11,351 nucleotides of DNA from JBBQXK01 sp038251625. Lineage in GTDB: Bacteria; Pseudomonadota; Alphaproteobacteria; Rhodobacterales; Rhodobacteraceae. The notes beneath the pieces were generated by a model. That model had not been told where the DNA came from. It saw only the letters and a list, made by a program, of their open reading frames with translations, and did no database searches. The stretch spans positions 1 through 11,351 of the forward strand of contig JBBSBE010000126.1 of assembly GCA_038251625.1 (NCBI GenBank), written 5' to 3'. Position 1 is the stretch's first letter. Each line of letters starts with the position of its first letter. Below, piece after piece: positions 6,068 to 11,351 of this stretch. A program made the translations under genes and the position numbers.

Positions 6068-6445
6068 TCAGTTGCCCGGTGCAGGCGCGGCTGGTGCGGG
6101 AGCGACCGGTGCAGCGGCATCCGGCGCGGGTGCGGCAGCCTCGGGCGCGGGTGCGTCAGGCGTGGCAGGAACGCTTGGGGCCACGACGTCGGGCGTTGCG
6201 GGTGCGGGTGCGGCTGCTTCGGGTGCGGCAGCGCCCGGCCCGGTCGGCTGGACGATGCCCGGAGCCTCGATAACCGTTTGCGGCACGGTCGTTTCGCGAC
6301 CCGAGGTGCCGAAGACGAGCAGGGCGACCACGACGATGACGGCGAGCACGCCGAGGATCGCCCAGGTCGAATTGCTGCTTTTGGCGACGGGCGGCAGCGG
6401 GCGCCGGGGTGCGGTCTGGTCGATACGGTTCTGATCGTAAGCCAT
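6068..6445 (-). CDS. small single-helix membrane protein with long Ala/Pro tail (125 aa)
   Basis: I do not recognise this as a named family. It has a cytoplasmic-looking, polar, Arg-containing N-terminus (residues 1-27), one transmembrane helix (about 28-45, starting at W28), then about 75 residues made mostly of Ala and Pro with scattered Thr, Asp and Glu, ending APAPGN. The tail repeats itself: PEAAAPAP occurs twice, and at the DNA level 6126-6145 and 6204-6223 match at 18 of 20 bases, 78 bp apart and in frame. Such tails are usually extended and periplasmic, as in TonB-like spanners, but no TonB C-terminal domain is present. GGAG lies eight bases before the ATG. The protein appears paralogous to the 59-aa one downstream. 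It lies between soxB and soxD on their strand. Its function is unknown. Confidence 0.8.
   Translation of the reverse strand: MAYDQNRIDQTAPRRPLPPVAKSSNSTWAILGVLAVIVVVALLVFGTSGRETTVPQTVIEAPGIVQPTGPGAAAPEAAAPAPATPDVVAPSVPATPDAPAPEAAAPAPDAAAPVAPAPAAPAPGN
6126..6223 (-). repeat. in-frame imperfect repeats in the Ala/Pro tail
   Basis: Two 20-bp copies of GCGGGTGCGGC(A/T)GC(C/T)TCGGG on the plus strand, at 6126-6145 and 6204-6223, coding PEAAAPAP in the 125-aa protein. Their 78-bp spacing equals 26 codons, so loss of one unit would keep the frame and shorten the tail. Confidence 0.6.
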
Positions 6446-6455
6446 GTCAAACTCT

Positions 6456-6474
6456 CCAGTGTGAGTATCACTGG
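6456..6474 (-). promoter_or_regulatory. dyad overlapping the ribosome site of the 125-aa gene
   Basis: CCAGTG (6456-6461) and CACTGG (6469-6474) form a perfect 6-bp inverted repeat around a 7-nt loop. On the minus strand the last two G residues of the second arm are the first two of the GGAG ribosome site (6454-6457). It could be an RNA hairpin that limits ribosome access or a protein operator. The sequence cannot tell which. Confidence 0.4.
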
Positions 6475-6553
6475 CAAGCCAACGCGGGCGGCTTTGCGTC
6501 GGTTCCGATGGCGCGGCGCGGGATCGGCGGGGATGGGCGGGATCGCGCCGAGA

Positions 6554-6718
6554 TCACTCGACCGGGTAGATGACGCGGGGTGCCGCGTTGCCGTCCGACA
6601 TGCCGCCCGAGAGCGCGGCAGACACGAGGCCAACCGCCACGAGTTGCAGAACGGCGCCGAAGGCGAAGCCGGCAAGGGCCGCATTGCTGGGCAGGCGGGC
6701 GCGGAGGCGGGCGAGCAT
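6554..6718 (-). CDS. small single-helix membrane protein (54 aa)
   Basis: I do not recognise this as a named family. The product is 54 aa: a basic N-terminus (MLARLRARLP), one long hydrophobic helix (about residues 13-36, Ala/Leu/Val-rich) and a short polar end, GNAAPRVIYPVE. The Arg-rich start suggests an inside N-terminus by the positive-inside rule. The ATG at 6718 is chosen because AAAGGA lies six bases before it; an in-frame ATG at 6748 has no such site and overlaps a possible -10 element. It is the first gene after soxB (67 bp gap) and is followed by the 125-aa membrane protein gene (108 bp gap). Unlike the next two it lacks an Ala/Pro tail. Its function is unknown. Confidence 0.75.
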   Translation of the reverse strand: MLARLRARLPSNAALAGFAFGAVLQLVAVGLVSAALSGGMSDGNAAPRVIYPVE

Positions 6719-6724
6719 GGAATG

Positions 6725-6730
6725 TCCTTT
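6725..6730 (-). promoter_or_regulatory. ribosome binding site that sets the 54-aa gene start
   Basis: AAAGGA on the minus strand, six bases before the ATG at 6718, identical in sequence and spacing to the sodB site. Confidence 0.7.
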
Positions 6731-6743
6731 CGCTGACGGGTCC

Positions 6744-6771
6744 GACATAGGCGCAGGCCACGGGGGATCAA
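6744..6771 (-). promoter_or_regulatory. possible internal promoter between soxB and the small genes
   Basis: TTGATC (6766-6771) and TATGTC (6744-6749) are spaced 16 bp apart on the minus strand, 25 bp before the 54-aa start codon. If used, it would transcribe the small genes, soxD, soxA and soxG independently of soxB. Matches to consensus are partial. Confidence 0.3.
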
Positions 6772-6785
6772 CCCATGCGCGCGCA

Positions 6786-8033
6786 TCAGTGAGCGACCCC
6801 CGCCGCCACAGATTCGTCGATGAACTTGCCTTCGCGGAAGCGGAACATGCTGAATTCGGCGGCCAATGGCCCCGGTTCGCCCCTGGCCATGAGTTCCGCC
6901 ATCGCCCAGCCCGAGCCGGGGATCGCCTTGAAGCCGCCGGTGCCCCAGCCGCAATCGATGAAGCAGCCGCCGAGGGGGGTTTTGGAGATGAGGGGGGAGC
7001 GGTCGCCGGTCATGTCGACGATGCCGCCCCATTGGCGCAGCATCTTGAGGCGCGAGAGCATCGGGAAGGTTTCGATGAGGGCGCGGAGGGTTTCCTCGAT
7101 GTGGTGGAACGAGCCGCGCTGGGTGTAGTTGTTGAACCCGTCGGTGCCGCCGCCGATGACCATCTCGCCCTTGTCGGATTGCGACATGTAGCCATGGACG
7201 GTGTTGGCCATGACGACCACATCCATGCAGGGCTTGATCGGCTCGGAGACGAGGGCCTGCAGGGCCACGGCCTCGATCGGCAGCCGGAAGCCCGCCATGT
7301 CGGCCAGCTGGCCGGAGTGGCCCGCGACCACGAGGCCGAGCTTCCCGGTGGCAATGGGGCCTTTGGTCGTTTCAATGCCGGTGACGTGGCCGCCTTCCGA
7401 GCGGACGGCGGTGACCTCGCAATTCTGGATGATGTCCATGCCCATGGCCGAGCAGGCCCGGGCATAGCCCCAGGCCACCGCATCGTGCCGCGCGGTGCCA
7501 CCCCGGGCTTGCCAGAGCGCGCCGAGGACGGGGTAGCGGGGGCCGTTTATATCGATGATGGGGCAAAGCTCTTTCACGCGGGCGGGGCCGATGAATTCGG
7601 TGGCAACGCCTTGCAGGGCGTTGGCGTGGGCGGTGCGCTGGTAGCCGCGCACCTCGTGGTGGGTCTGCGCCAGCATCATCACGCCGCGGGGGGAGAACAT
7701 GACGTTGTAGTTCAGATCCTGGCTTAGCGTCTCATAAAGCGAGCGGGATTTTTCGTAGATCGCGGCAGACGGATCCTGCAGGTAGTTCGAGCGGATGATG
7801 GTGGTGTTGCGCCCGGTGTTGCCACCGCCGAGCCAGCCCTTTTCGATCACCGCCACGTTGGTCAGCCCATGGTTCTTGCCAAGGTAGTAGGCCGAGGCGA
7901 GGCCGTGGCCCCCTGCCCCCACGATCACCGCGTCATAGGCCGGTTTCGGCGTCGCAGCGGCCCAGGCGCGTTGCCAGCCGGTGTGGTTGCGCAGGGCCTC
8001 GCGGGCGATGGCAAAGACGGAATAGCGCTGCAT
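6786..8033 (-). CDS. soxB: sarcosine oxidase beta subunit
   Basis: Catalytic flavoprotein subunit (415 aa) of heterotetrameric sarcosine oxidase; it oxidises sarcosine at FAD and passes electrons to FMN, where O2 is reduced to H2O2. Visible: the GxGxxG dinucleotide site GAGGHG (39-44) in the first beta-alpha-beta unit, E64 at the end of the second strand, the WLGGGNTGRNTTIIRSNY flavin segment (67-84), and H183 in RGGTARHD, which corresponds to the histidine that carries covalent FMN in characterised enzymes. The C-terminal GWGTGGFKAIPGSGW closes the FAD site. Length and N-terminus (MQRYSVFAIAREALR) are typical. AAAGG lies about eleven bases before the ATG, with a candidate promoter further up. 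Usually soxD follows closely; here three small genes and about 1.1 kb intervene. Confidence 0.96.
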   Translation of the reverse strand: MQRYSVFAIAREALRNHTGWQRAWAAATPKPAYDAVIVGAGGHGLASAYYLGKNHGLTNVAVIEKGWLGGGNTGRNTTIIRSNYLQDPSAAIYEKSRSLYETLSQDLNYNVMFSPRGVMMLAQTHHEVRGYQRTAHANALQGVATEFIGPARVKELCPIIDINGPRYPVLGALWQARGGTARHDAVAWGYARACSAMGMDIIQNCEVTAVRSEGGHVTGIETTKGPIATGKLGLVVAGHSGQLADMAGFRLPIEAVALQALVSEPIKPCMDVVVMANTVHGYMSQSDKGEMVIGGGTDGFNNYTQRGSFHHIEETLRALIETFPMLSRLKMLRQWGGIVDMTGDRSPLISKTPLGGCFIDCGWGTGGFKAIPGSGWAMAELMARGEPGPLAAEFSMFRFREGKFIDESVAAGVAH

Positions 8034-8086
8034 GGGGCGGGCACCTTTGGCGGGTCGTCGTTCCTTGGGGCATGGAACAGGATGCG

Positions 8087-8114
8087 GTTTTAGCCAGCGT
8101 CACAAGCGGCGCAA
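8087..8114 (-). promoter_or_regulatory. candidate promoter of soxB
   Basis: TTGCGC (8109-8114) and TAAAAC (8087-8092) are spaced 16 bp apart on the minus strand, 53 bp before the soxB ATG, inside the 157-bp gap after the cyclase gene. It is the best -35/-10 pair I could find there. Matches are partial. Confidence 0.35.
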
Positions 8115-8190
8115 TCGGGAAAGAATACGACATCGCGGCATGGGGCCACGCCGGGGCGCGTCGGATCGCCGCAGCAGTGATGGCGCCGGA

Positions 8191-9093
8191 TCAGCCCACG
8201 CTGAAATCGAGCACGTCGGCATCGGGGGCATCGAGGTTGCCGAAAACGATCCGACCTTCGCGCATCAGCCCGAATTCCTCGCGCTGAAGCCGCATCGGGC
8301 GGTCATCGCCGACCAAAAGCCACGTGCCGTTGGAGCTGTGGTCGATCAGCACCGCCTTGTCGCGCCGAATCTCTATGGTGGCATGGCGGCGCGAGGCAAG
8401 CGCGCCTGTGAGCAGCAGATCGCACCCCGCCTCGCGCCCCAGAACGATGCTGCGGGTCCCGATCGGAAGGGTCCAGCGTTGTCCGTTGAAGACCAGCGTC
8501 ACCCGCGCCTCGACCATGGCGGGCGGCGCAGATTCGCCAAAGCGCACCTGCGTATGTTCGACCGTTTCGGTATCGTCGGCGACGCGGGCGATGCGCACCG
8601 GCGCCTGACGGCCCTTCACCTCGATCTCGGCGAATTCGGTGGCAAGCGACCGCAGGTTGGGTGGCAGAAGCGACAAAAGTTCGCCCGTCGTCAGGATCTG
8701 GCTGGCAGAGGCCAGTTCCACCATGCGCGCCGCGATATTGACCACGTCACCGAAGTAATCGTTCTTCACGCGCAGCGCCGGGCCAAAATGCAGACCGATG
8801 CGCACGCGCACACGAATCTGGCGCCCGTTGGCATCGATGGGGGGCATCGACAGGATACGGCGGCGCATGTCGATGGCGGCGGCGAAGGTGGCGTCAGGAT
8901 CGGGAAAAGCGGCCATCACCTCATCGCCGATGGTCTTGACCACCTCCCCGCGATGGGTCGCTACGCTTTCGCCCATGGTGGACATGCAGGCATTGATGAC
9001 AGCAAGTGCCGCGCTATCGCCCAGCACCTCGTAAAGGCGGGTGCTGCCTGCGATATCGGCAAAGACGATGCCAAAGGTGCCCTGGTCCCCCAT
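8191..9093 (-). CDS. class III adenylate/guanylate cyclase with C-terminal FHA domain
   Basis: A 300-aa cytoplasmic signalling protein without membrane segments. Residues about 5-170 are a class III nucleotide cyclase catalytic domain: metal aspartates D13 (FADIAGSTRLYE) and D57 (KTIGDEVMAAF), purine-selecting K53 and D116 as in adenylate cyclases, and the transition-state pair N119/R123 (VVNIAAR). All catalytic positions are kept, so it should be active, probably making cAMP. Residues about 215-285 form an FHA phosphothreonine-binding domain with G219-R220, S234-R-R-H237 and N255-G-T. The order cyclase then FHA suggests that activity or location is tuned by a phosphorylated partner. It is divergent from ccmI and 157 bp ahead of soxB. 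No ribosome site precedes the ATG; a -10-like TAGACA ends seven bases before it, so a leaderless message is possible. Confidence 0.9.
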   Translation of the reverse strand: MGDQGTFGIVFADIAGSTRLYEVLGDSAALAVINACMSTMGESVATHRGEVVKTIGDEVMAAFPDPDATFAAAIDMRRRILSMPPIDANGRQIRVRVRIGLHFGPALRVKNDYFGDVVNIAARMVELASASQILTTGELLSLLPPNLRSLATEFAEIEVKGRQAPVRIARVADDTETVEHTQVRFGESAPPAMVEARVTLVFNGQRWTLPIGTRSIVLGREAGCDLLLTGALASRRHATIEIRRDKAVLIDHSSNGTWLLVGDDRPMRLQREEFGLMREGRIVFGNLDAPDADVLDFSVG

Positions 9094-9099
9094 GCGAAA

Positions 9100-9129
9100 T
9101 GTCTAGGCGGCGGGGCGGCGGTGACGCAA
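9100..9129 (-). promoter_or_regulatory. candidate promoter of the cyclase gene, possibly leaderless
   Basis: TTGCGT (9124-9129) and TAGACA (9100-9105) are spaced 18 bp apart on the minus strand. The usual start point 6-7 bases after the -10 element falls on the A of the ATG at 9093, and no ribosome site is seen. This is inferred from spacing only. Confidence 0.35.
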
Positions 9130-9195
9130 GCGTAAAGACAGTCTGACGCAGACCGAAGATACAGAAACGGGCTTTCTGTCCGGGTGTTGCGTCAC
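9121..9195. promoter_or_regulatory. repeated TGACGCA elements and hairpin in the divergent control region
   Basis: TGACGCA occurs at 9122-9128 and 9144-9150 and, inverted, at 9188-9194. Centre-to-centre distances are 22 and 44 bp, so all three lie on about the same helix face. The outer two extend to a perfect 9-bp inverted pair, GTGACGCAA (9121-9129) and TTGCGTCAC (9187-9195). Between them lies a perfect hairpin, ACAGAAA-CGGGC-TTTCTGT (9161-9179). The arrangement suits an operator serving both the cyclase and ccmI. The binding protein is not known to me. Confidence 0.45.
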
Positions 9196-9232
9196 TATGT
9201 GGCAATGAGCGGGCAACAGGAGAGGTGCGCTG

Positions 9233-10441
9233 GTGTTCTGGGTGGCGGCGATTGCGATGGCGGGTGCGGTGACGCTGTTGATGGCGCTGGCTGTCCGGCG
9301 CGGCAGCGGCGCGCTGCCGCAAGAGCGTGCTGACGGCGATGTGTACCGCGCGCAGTTGCGCGAGATGCAGCGCGACCTCGCGCGCGGGGTGACGAGCGCC
9401 GAAGAGGGCGAGCGGCTGCGGGTCGAGGTTGCGCGTCGGTTGCTGGATGCGACGCGCGCGGGGCCGGAAACCGCCCCTTCCTCGCGCGGGCCTTCGCGCC
9501 TTGGGATCGCGCTGGTCGTGGCGTTTCTGATCGCGGGCGGGGTTGGGGGATACCTGTGGCTCGGGGCGCCGGGGTACCCCGACCTGCCGCTGGCCGCGCG
9601 TTTTGCGCAGGCGGACGCGTTGCGCGCGGAGCGCCCGAGCCAGGCCGAGGCCGAAGCGCGGCAAGCCGCGCAAGCGCCCGCCGAGGCAGAAATTGACCCG
9701 GCCTACCTGACCCTGATCGAAAGTCTGCGCCAGCGCGTGACCGAGCGCCCGGACGATCTGGAGGGCCAGATTTTGCTGGTCCGCAGCGAAGACGGGCTGG
9801 GGCGCTATGCCGCTGCGCGTGCGGCGCAAGAGCGGGTGATCGCGCTGAAGGGCGCAGAGGCGACGGGGGCCGATCGCGCCTATCTGGGCCGGTTGATGGT
9901 GGCGGCGGCGGGCGGTGTGGTGACGCCCGAGGCCGAGGCGGTGCTGGCCGCGGCGCTGGCCGCCGCGCCCGATGATGATACGGCGCTTTTCCTGTTCGGA
10001 ATAGCGCAGTTGCAGGTCGGCCGGGCCGACCGGGGTTTCCAGCTTTGGGAGCGGTTCATGCAAACCGCCCCGCCCGACAGCGAATGGCGCGCCGAAGTGG
10101 CATCGCAGATGCCGACGCTGGCGCAACTGGCCGGCGTGCGCTACGCCGCACCCGAGGCGGCACAGGGCCCGACGGCGGCGGATGTGGCGGCGGCGGCGGA
10201 CATGTCGCCCGAAGAGCGCGCGACGATGGTGCGCGGCATGGTCGGCGGTCTGGAAGACCGGCTGGCGCGCGAGGGGGGCCCCGCCACCGACTGGGCGCGC
10301 CTGATCGGGGCGCTTGCGACCTTGGGAGAGCCCGACCGCGCCCGCGCGATCTGGCAGGAGGCGCAGACCCGCTTTTCAGGGCGCGATGCCGATCTGGCGA
10401 CGTTGAACGCGGCGGCAGATGCTGCCGGGCTGACCGAATGA
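9233..10441 (+). CDS. ccmI: cytochrome c maturation protein CcmI (CycH)
   Basis: A 402-aa inner-membrane protein that holds the C-terminus of apocytochrome c in the periplasm and presents it to the CcmFH haem-ligation complex. It has two transmembrane helices (about residues 2-21 and 90-110) flanking a cytoplasmic loop with a likely coiled coil (about 35-75), then a large periplasmic part. LGAPGYPDLPLAARFAQ right after the second helix is a hallmark of alphaproteobacterial CcmI; about 160-300 looks like TPR helices that bind the apocytochrome. The GTG start is supported by AGGAGAGG upstream, with GAGG seven bases before the start codon. It ends in an ATGA overlap with ruvX. It lies apart from other ccm genes within this window, and the gene body is intact. 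Confidence 0.92.
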   Translation: MFWVAAIAMAGAVTLLMALAVRRGSGALPQERADGDVYRAQLREMQRDLARGVTSAEEGERLRVEVARRLLDATRAGPETAPSSRGPSRLGIALVVAFLIAGGVGGYLWLGAPGYPDLPLAARFAQADALRAERPSQAEAEARQAAQAPAEAEIDPAYLTLIESLRQRVTERPDDLEGQILLVRSEDGLGRYAAARAAQERVIALKGAEATGADRAYLGRLMVAAAGGVVTPEAEAVLAAALAAAPDDDTALFLFGIAQLQVGRADRGFQLWERFMQTAPPDSEWRAEVASQMPTLAQLAGVRYAAPEAAQGPTAADVAAAADMSPEERATMVRGMVGGLEDRLAREGGPATDWARLIGALATLGEPDRARAIWQEAQTRFSGRDADLATLNAAADAAGLTE

Positions 10442-10923
10442 GGGGAACCCTGTTCGAAGAGATGGGGGGCTTTGCCGAAGACCTGCCCCCGGGGCGCCCG
10501 CTTCTGGGCCTTGATCTTGGCGAAAAGACGGTTGGCCTTGCGGTATCGGACAGGCGGCGGGGGGTGGCGACGCCGCTTCATACGTTGAAGCGCGTGAAGT
10601 TCACCGTGGATGCCGCGGCCATCCTTGCGCTGGCGGGCGGGCGCGAGGCCTGCGGGATCGTGCTGGGCCTGCCGCGCAACATGGACGGCAGCGAGGGGCC
10701 GCGCGCGCAATCCACCCGCGCCTTTGCGCGCAACCTTGCCGCCCTGTCACCGTTGCCGATATGCTTCTGGGACGAACGATTGTCGACCGTCGCGGCAGAG
10801 CGGGCATTGATCGAGGCGGATACGTCGCGGAAACGTCGCAAAGAGGTCATTGATGCGGTCGCGGCGGGATATATCCTGCAAGGCGCGCTGGACCGGCTGG
10901 CGCATCTGAAGGGACGGCCGTGA
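10438..10923 (+). CDS. ruvX: Holliday junction resolvase-like / pre-16S rRNA nuclease RuvX (YqgF)
   Basis: Cytoplasmic RNase H-fold nuclease of 161 aa; the family (YqgF) trims the 5' end of 16S rRNA and was first named as a putative Holliday junction resolvase. Acidic active-site residues are visible: D26 in GLDLGEKTVGLAVSD, E113 in WDERLSTVAAERAL, and D139 in IDAVAAGYIL; LGLPRNMDGSEGPRA is the usual middle motif. The start is the ATG that overlaps the ccmI stop (ATGA), indicating coupled translation. The frame stays open upstream through ccmI, but that part is antisense-like Arg/Gly-rich shadow. The gene ends in a GTGA overlap with the next one. Length and motifs are normal. Confidence 0.94.
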   Translation: MRGTLFEEMGGFAEDLPPGRPLLGLDLGEKTVGLAVSDRRRGVATPLHTLKRVKFTVDAAAILALAGGREACGIVLGLPRNMDGSEGPRAQSTRAFARNLAALSPLPICFWDERLSTVAAERALIEADTSRKRRKEVIDAVAAGYILQGALDRLAHLKGRP

Positions 10924-11162
10924 AAGACGAGCGCGACGAGATCTGGAGGCGGGACGAGGTGGAAAGCCCCTGCGTGAAGTTGTGCCTGATCCACCCCGAA
11001 GCGCGGCTGTGTGTCGGCTGCTACCGGTCCATCGACGAGATCACGGCCTGGAGCCGGATGAGCCACGAGGCGCGCGCCGCGATCATGGCAGACCTGCCCG
11101 CCCGCGCGCCCCAGATGGTGCGGCGGCGGGGCGGGCGCGCGGGGCGCGTGGCCGAAGGCTGA
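10920..11162 (+). CDS. DUF1289 family protein, four-cysteine motif
   Basis: A small cytoplasmic protein of 80 aa with the DUF1289 signature: C18 and C22 (SPCVKLCLI), C31 and C34 (LCVGCYRSIDEITAWSRM). The four cysteines likely bind a metal ion or an Fe-S cluster; the biochemical role of the family is not settled. The C-terminus (about 60-80) is Arg/Gly-rich and may contact nucleic acid, which is inference only. The GTG start overlaps the ruvX stop (GTGA), so it is the third gene of a tightly coupled ccmI-ruvX-DUF1289 unit. A 40-bp gap separates it from the sugar kinase. Confidence 0.88.
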   Translation: MKDERDEIWRRDEVESPCVKLCLIHPEARLCVGCYRSIDEITAWSRMSHEARAAIMADLPARAPQMVRRRGGRAGRVAEG

Positions 11163-11202
11163 CCGCACGCACGGGCGGCGTGCGCTGAAATCGAGGCCGG
11201 AC

Positions 11203-11351
11203 ATGCCTGCGAAAACCGTTCTTGTCATCGGCAGCCTGCATCATGACATCATGGTTGAGGCTGATCGCCTGCCCGGGCGGGACGAGACGGCGGTGGGCCA
11301 CCGCTGGTATCCCAAATTCGGTGGCAAGGGCGGCAATCAGGCGGTGGCCGC
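11203..11351 (+). CDS. PfkB-family sugar kinase, ribokinase-like (partial, 5' end only)
   Basis: First 49 codons of a carbohydrate kinase cut by the right edge. The start reads VLVIGSLHHDIMVEADRLPG, followed by the first PfkB signature, FGGKGGNQAVA; ribokinases normally show GGKGANQA there, so one Ala is replaced by Gly, a mild change. The family phosphorylates ribose or related sugars and nucleosides with ATP; the substrate cannot be told from this fragment, so ribokinase (rbsK) is only the nearest guess. GAGG lies six bases before the ATG. It may be read through from the DUF1289 gene 40 bp upstream, as no terminator hairpin is seen in between. Confidence 0.85.
   Translation, partial: MPAKTVLVIGSLHHDIMVEADRLPGRDETAVGHRWYPKFGGKGGNQAVA

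Noticed and set aside
6068..6445. TonB-like protein call for the 125-aa gene
   Set aside because: A single helix and Ala/Pro tail fit, but the conserved TonB C-terminal domain is missing and no ExbB or ExbD genes are nearby.
5608..7032. Long minus-strand frame (474 codons) covering the small genes and the end of soxB
   Set aside because: Pro/Arg/Ser-rich low-complexity translation, out of frame with soxB and the small membrane genes, with no believable domain.
8032..9135. Plus-strand frame of 367 codons opposite the cyclase gene
   Set aside because: It is antisense to a protein with all cyclase and FHA motifs intact; its composition is typical of a shadow frame.
9014..10126. Minus-strand frame of 370 codons opposite ccmI
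   Set aside because: Arg/Gln/Pro-rich shadow; ccmI on the other strand has the correct helices, motif and start.

Overview
The window is GC-rich, densely coded DNA that looks like an alphaproteobacterium of the Rhodobacteraceae (Rhodobacter/Roseobacter type). The assignment rests on protein wording and gene neighbourhoods: a four-subunit sarcosine oxidase of the roseobacter style, an alphaproteobacterial-type CcmI followed by RuvX and a DUF1289 protein, and an iron-type superoxide dismutase. It is assigned by recognition, not by a database search.

Minus-strand block (about 9093 down to 1). Reading in the direction of transcription: a class III nucleotide cyclase fused to an FHA domain (9093-8191); soxB (8033-6786); three very small genes for single-helix membrane proteins (54, 125 and 59 aa; 6718-5645); soxD (5614-5294); a hairpin-rich 151-bp spacer; soxA (5142-2230); soxG (overlapping soxA by 8 bp); an exported 142-aa protein of unknown function; an iron superoxide dismutase (sodB) with its own promoter and a terminator-like hairpin; and a partial metallophosphoesterase that runs off the left edge.

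Plus-strand block (9233 to the right edge). A 139-bp divergent control region with repeated TGACGCA elements separates the cyclase from ccmI, which is followed by ruvX and a DUF1289 gene, each overlapping its predecessor by 4 bp. The start of a PfkB-family (ribokinase-like) sugar kinase follows and is cut by the right edge.

How it works together. SoxBDAG demethylates sarcosine (a product of choline, glycine betaine and creatine breakdown) to glycine, passing the C1 unit to tetrahydrofolate and making H2O2. The downstream SOD fits an oxidative-stress setting, although SOD makes peroxide rather than removing it. The least explained part is the set of three small membrane proteins inside the sox cluster, two of which look like paralogues with Ala/Pro-rich tails. 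The second is a triplicated 11-bp repeat inside soxA, at a point where the protein looks shorter and different from the family as I remember it. No RNA genes, CRISPR arrays, insertion sequences or phage genes were seen, and no gene-free stretch exceeds 300 bp (the longest is 243 bp, 5825-6067).
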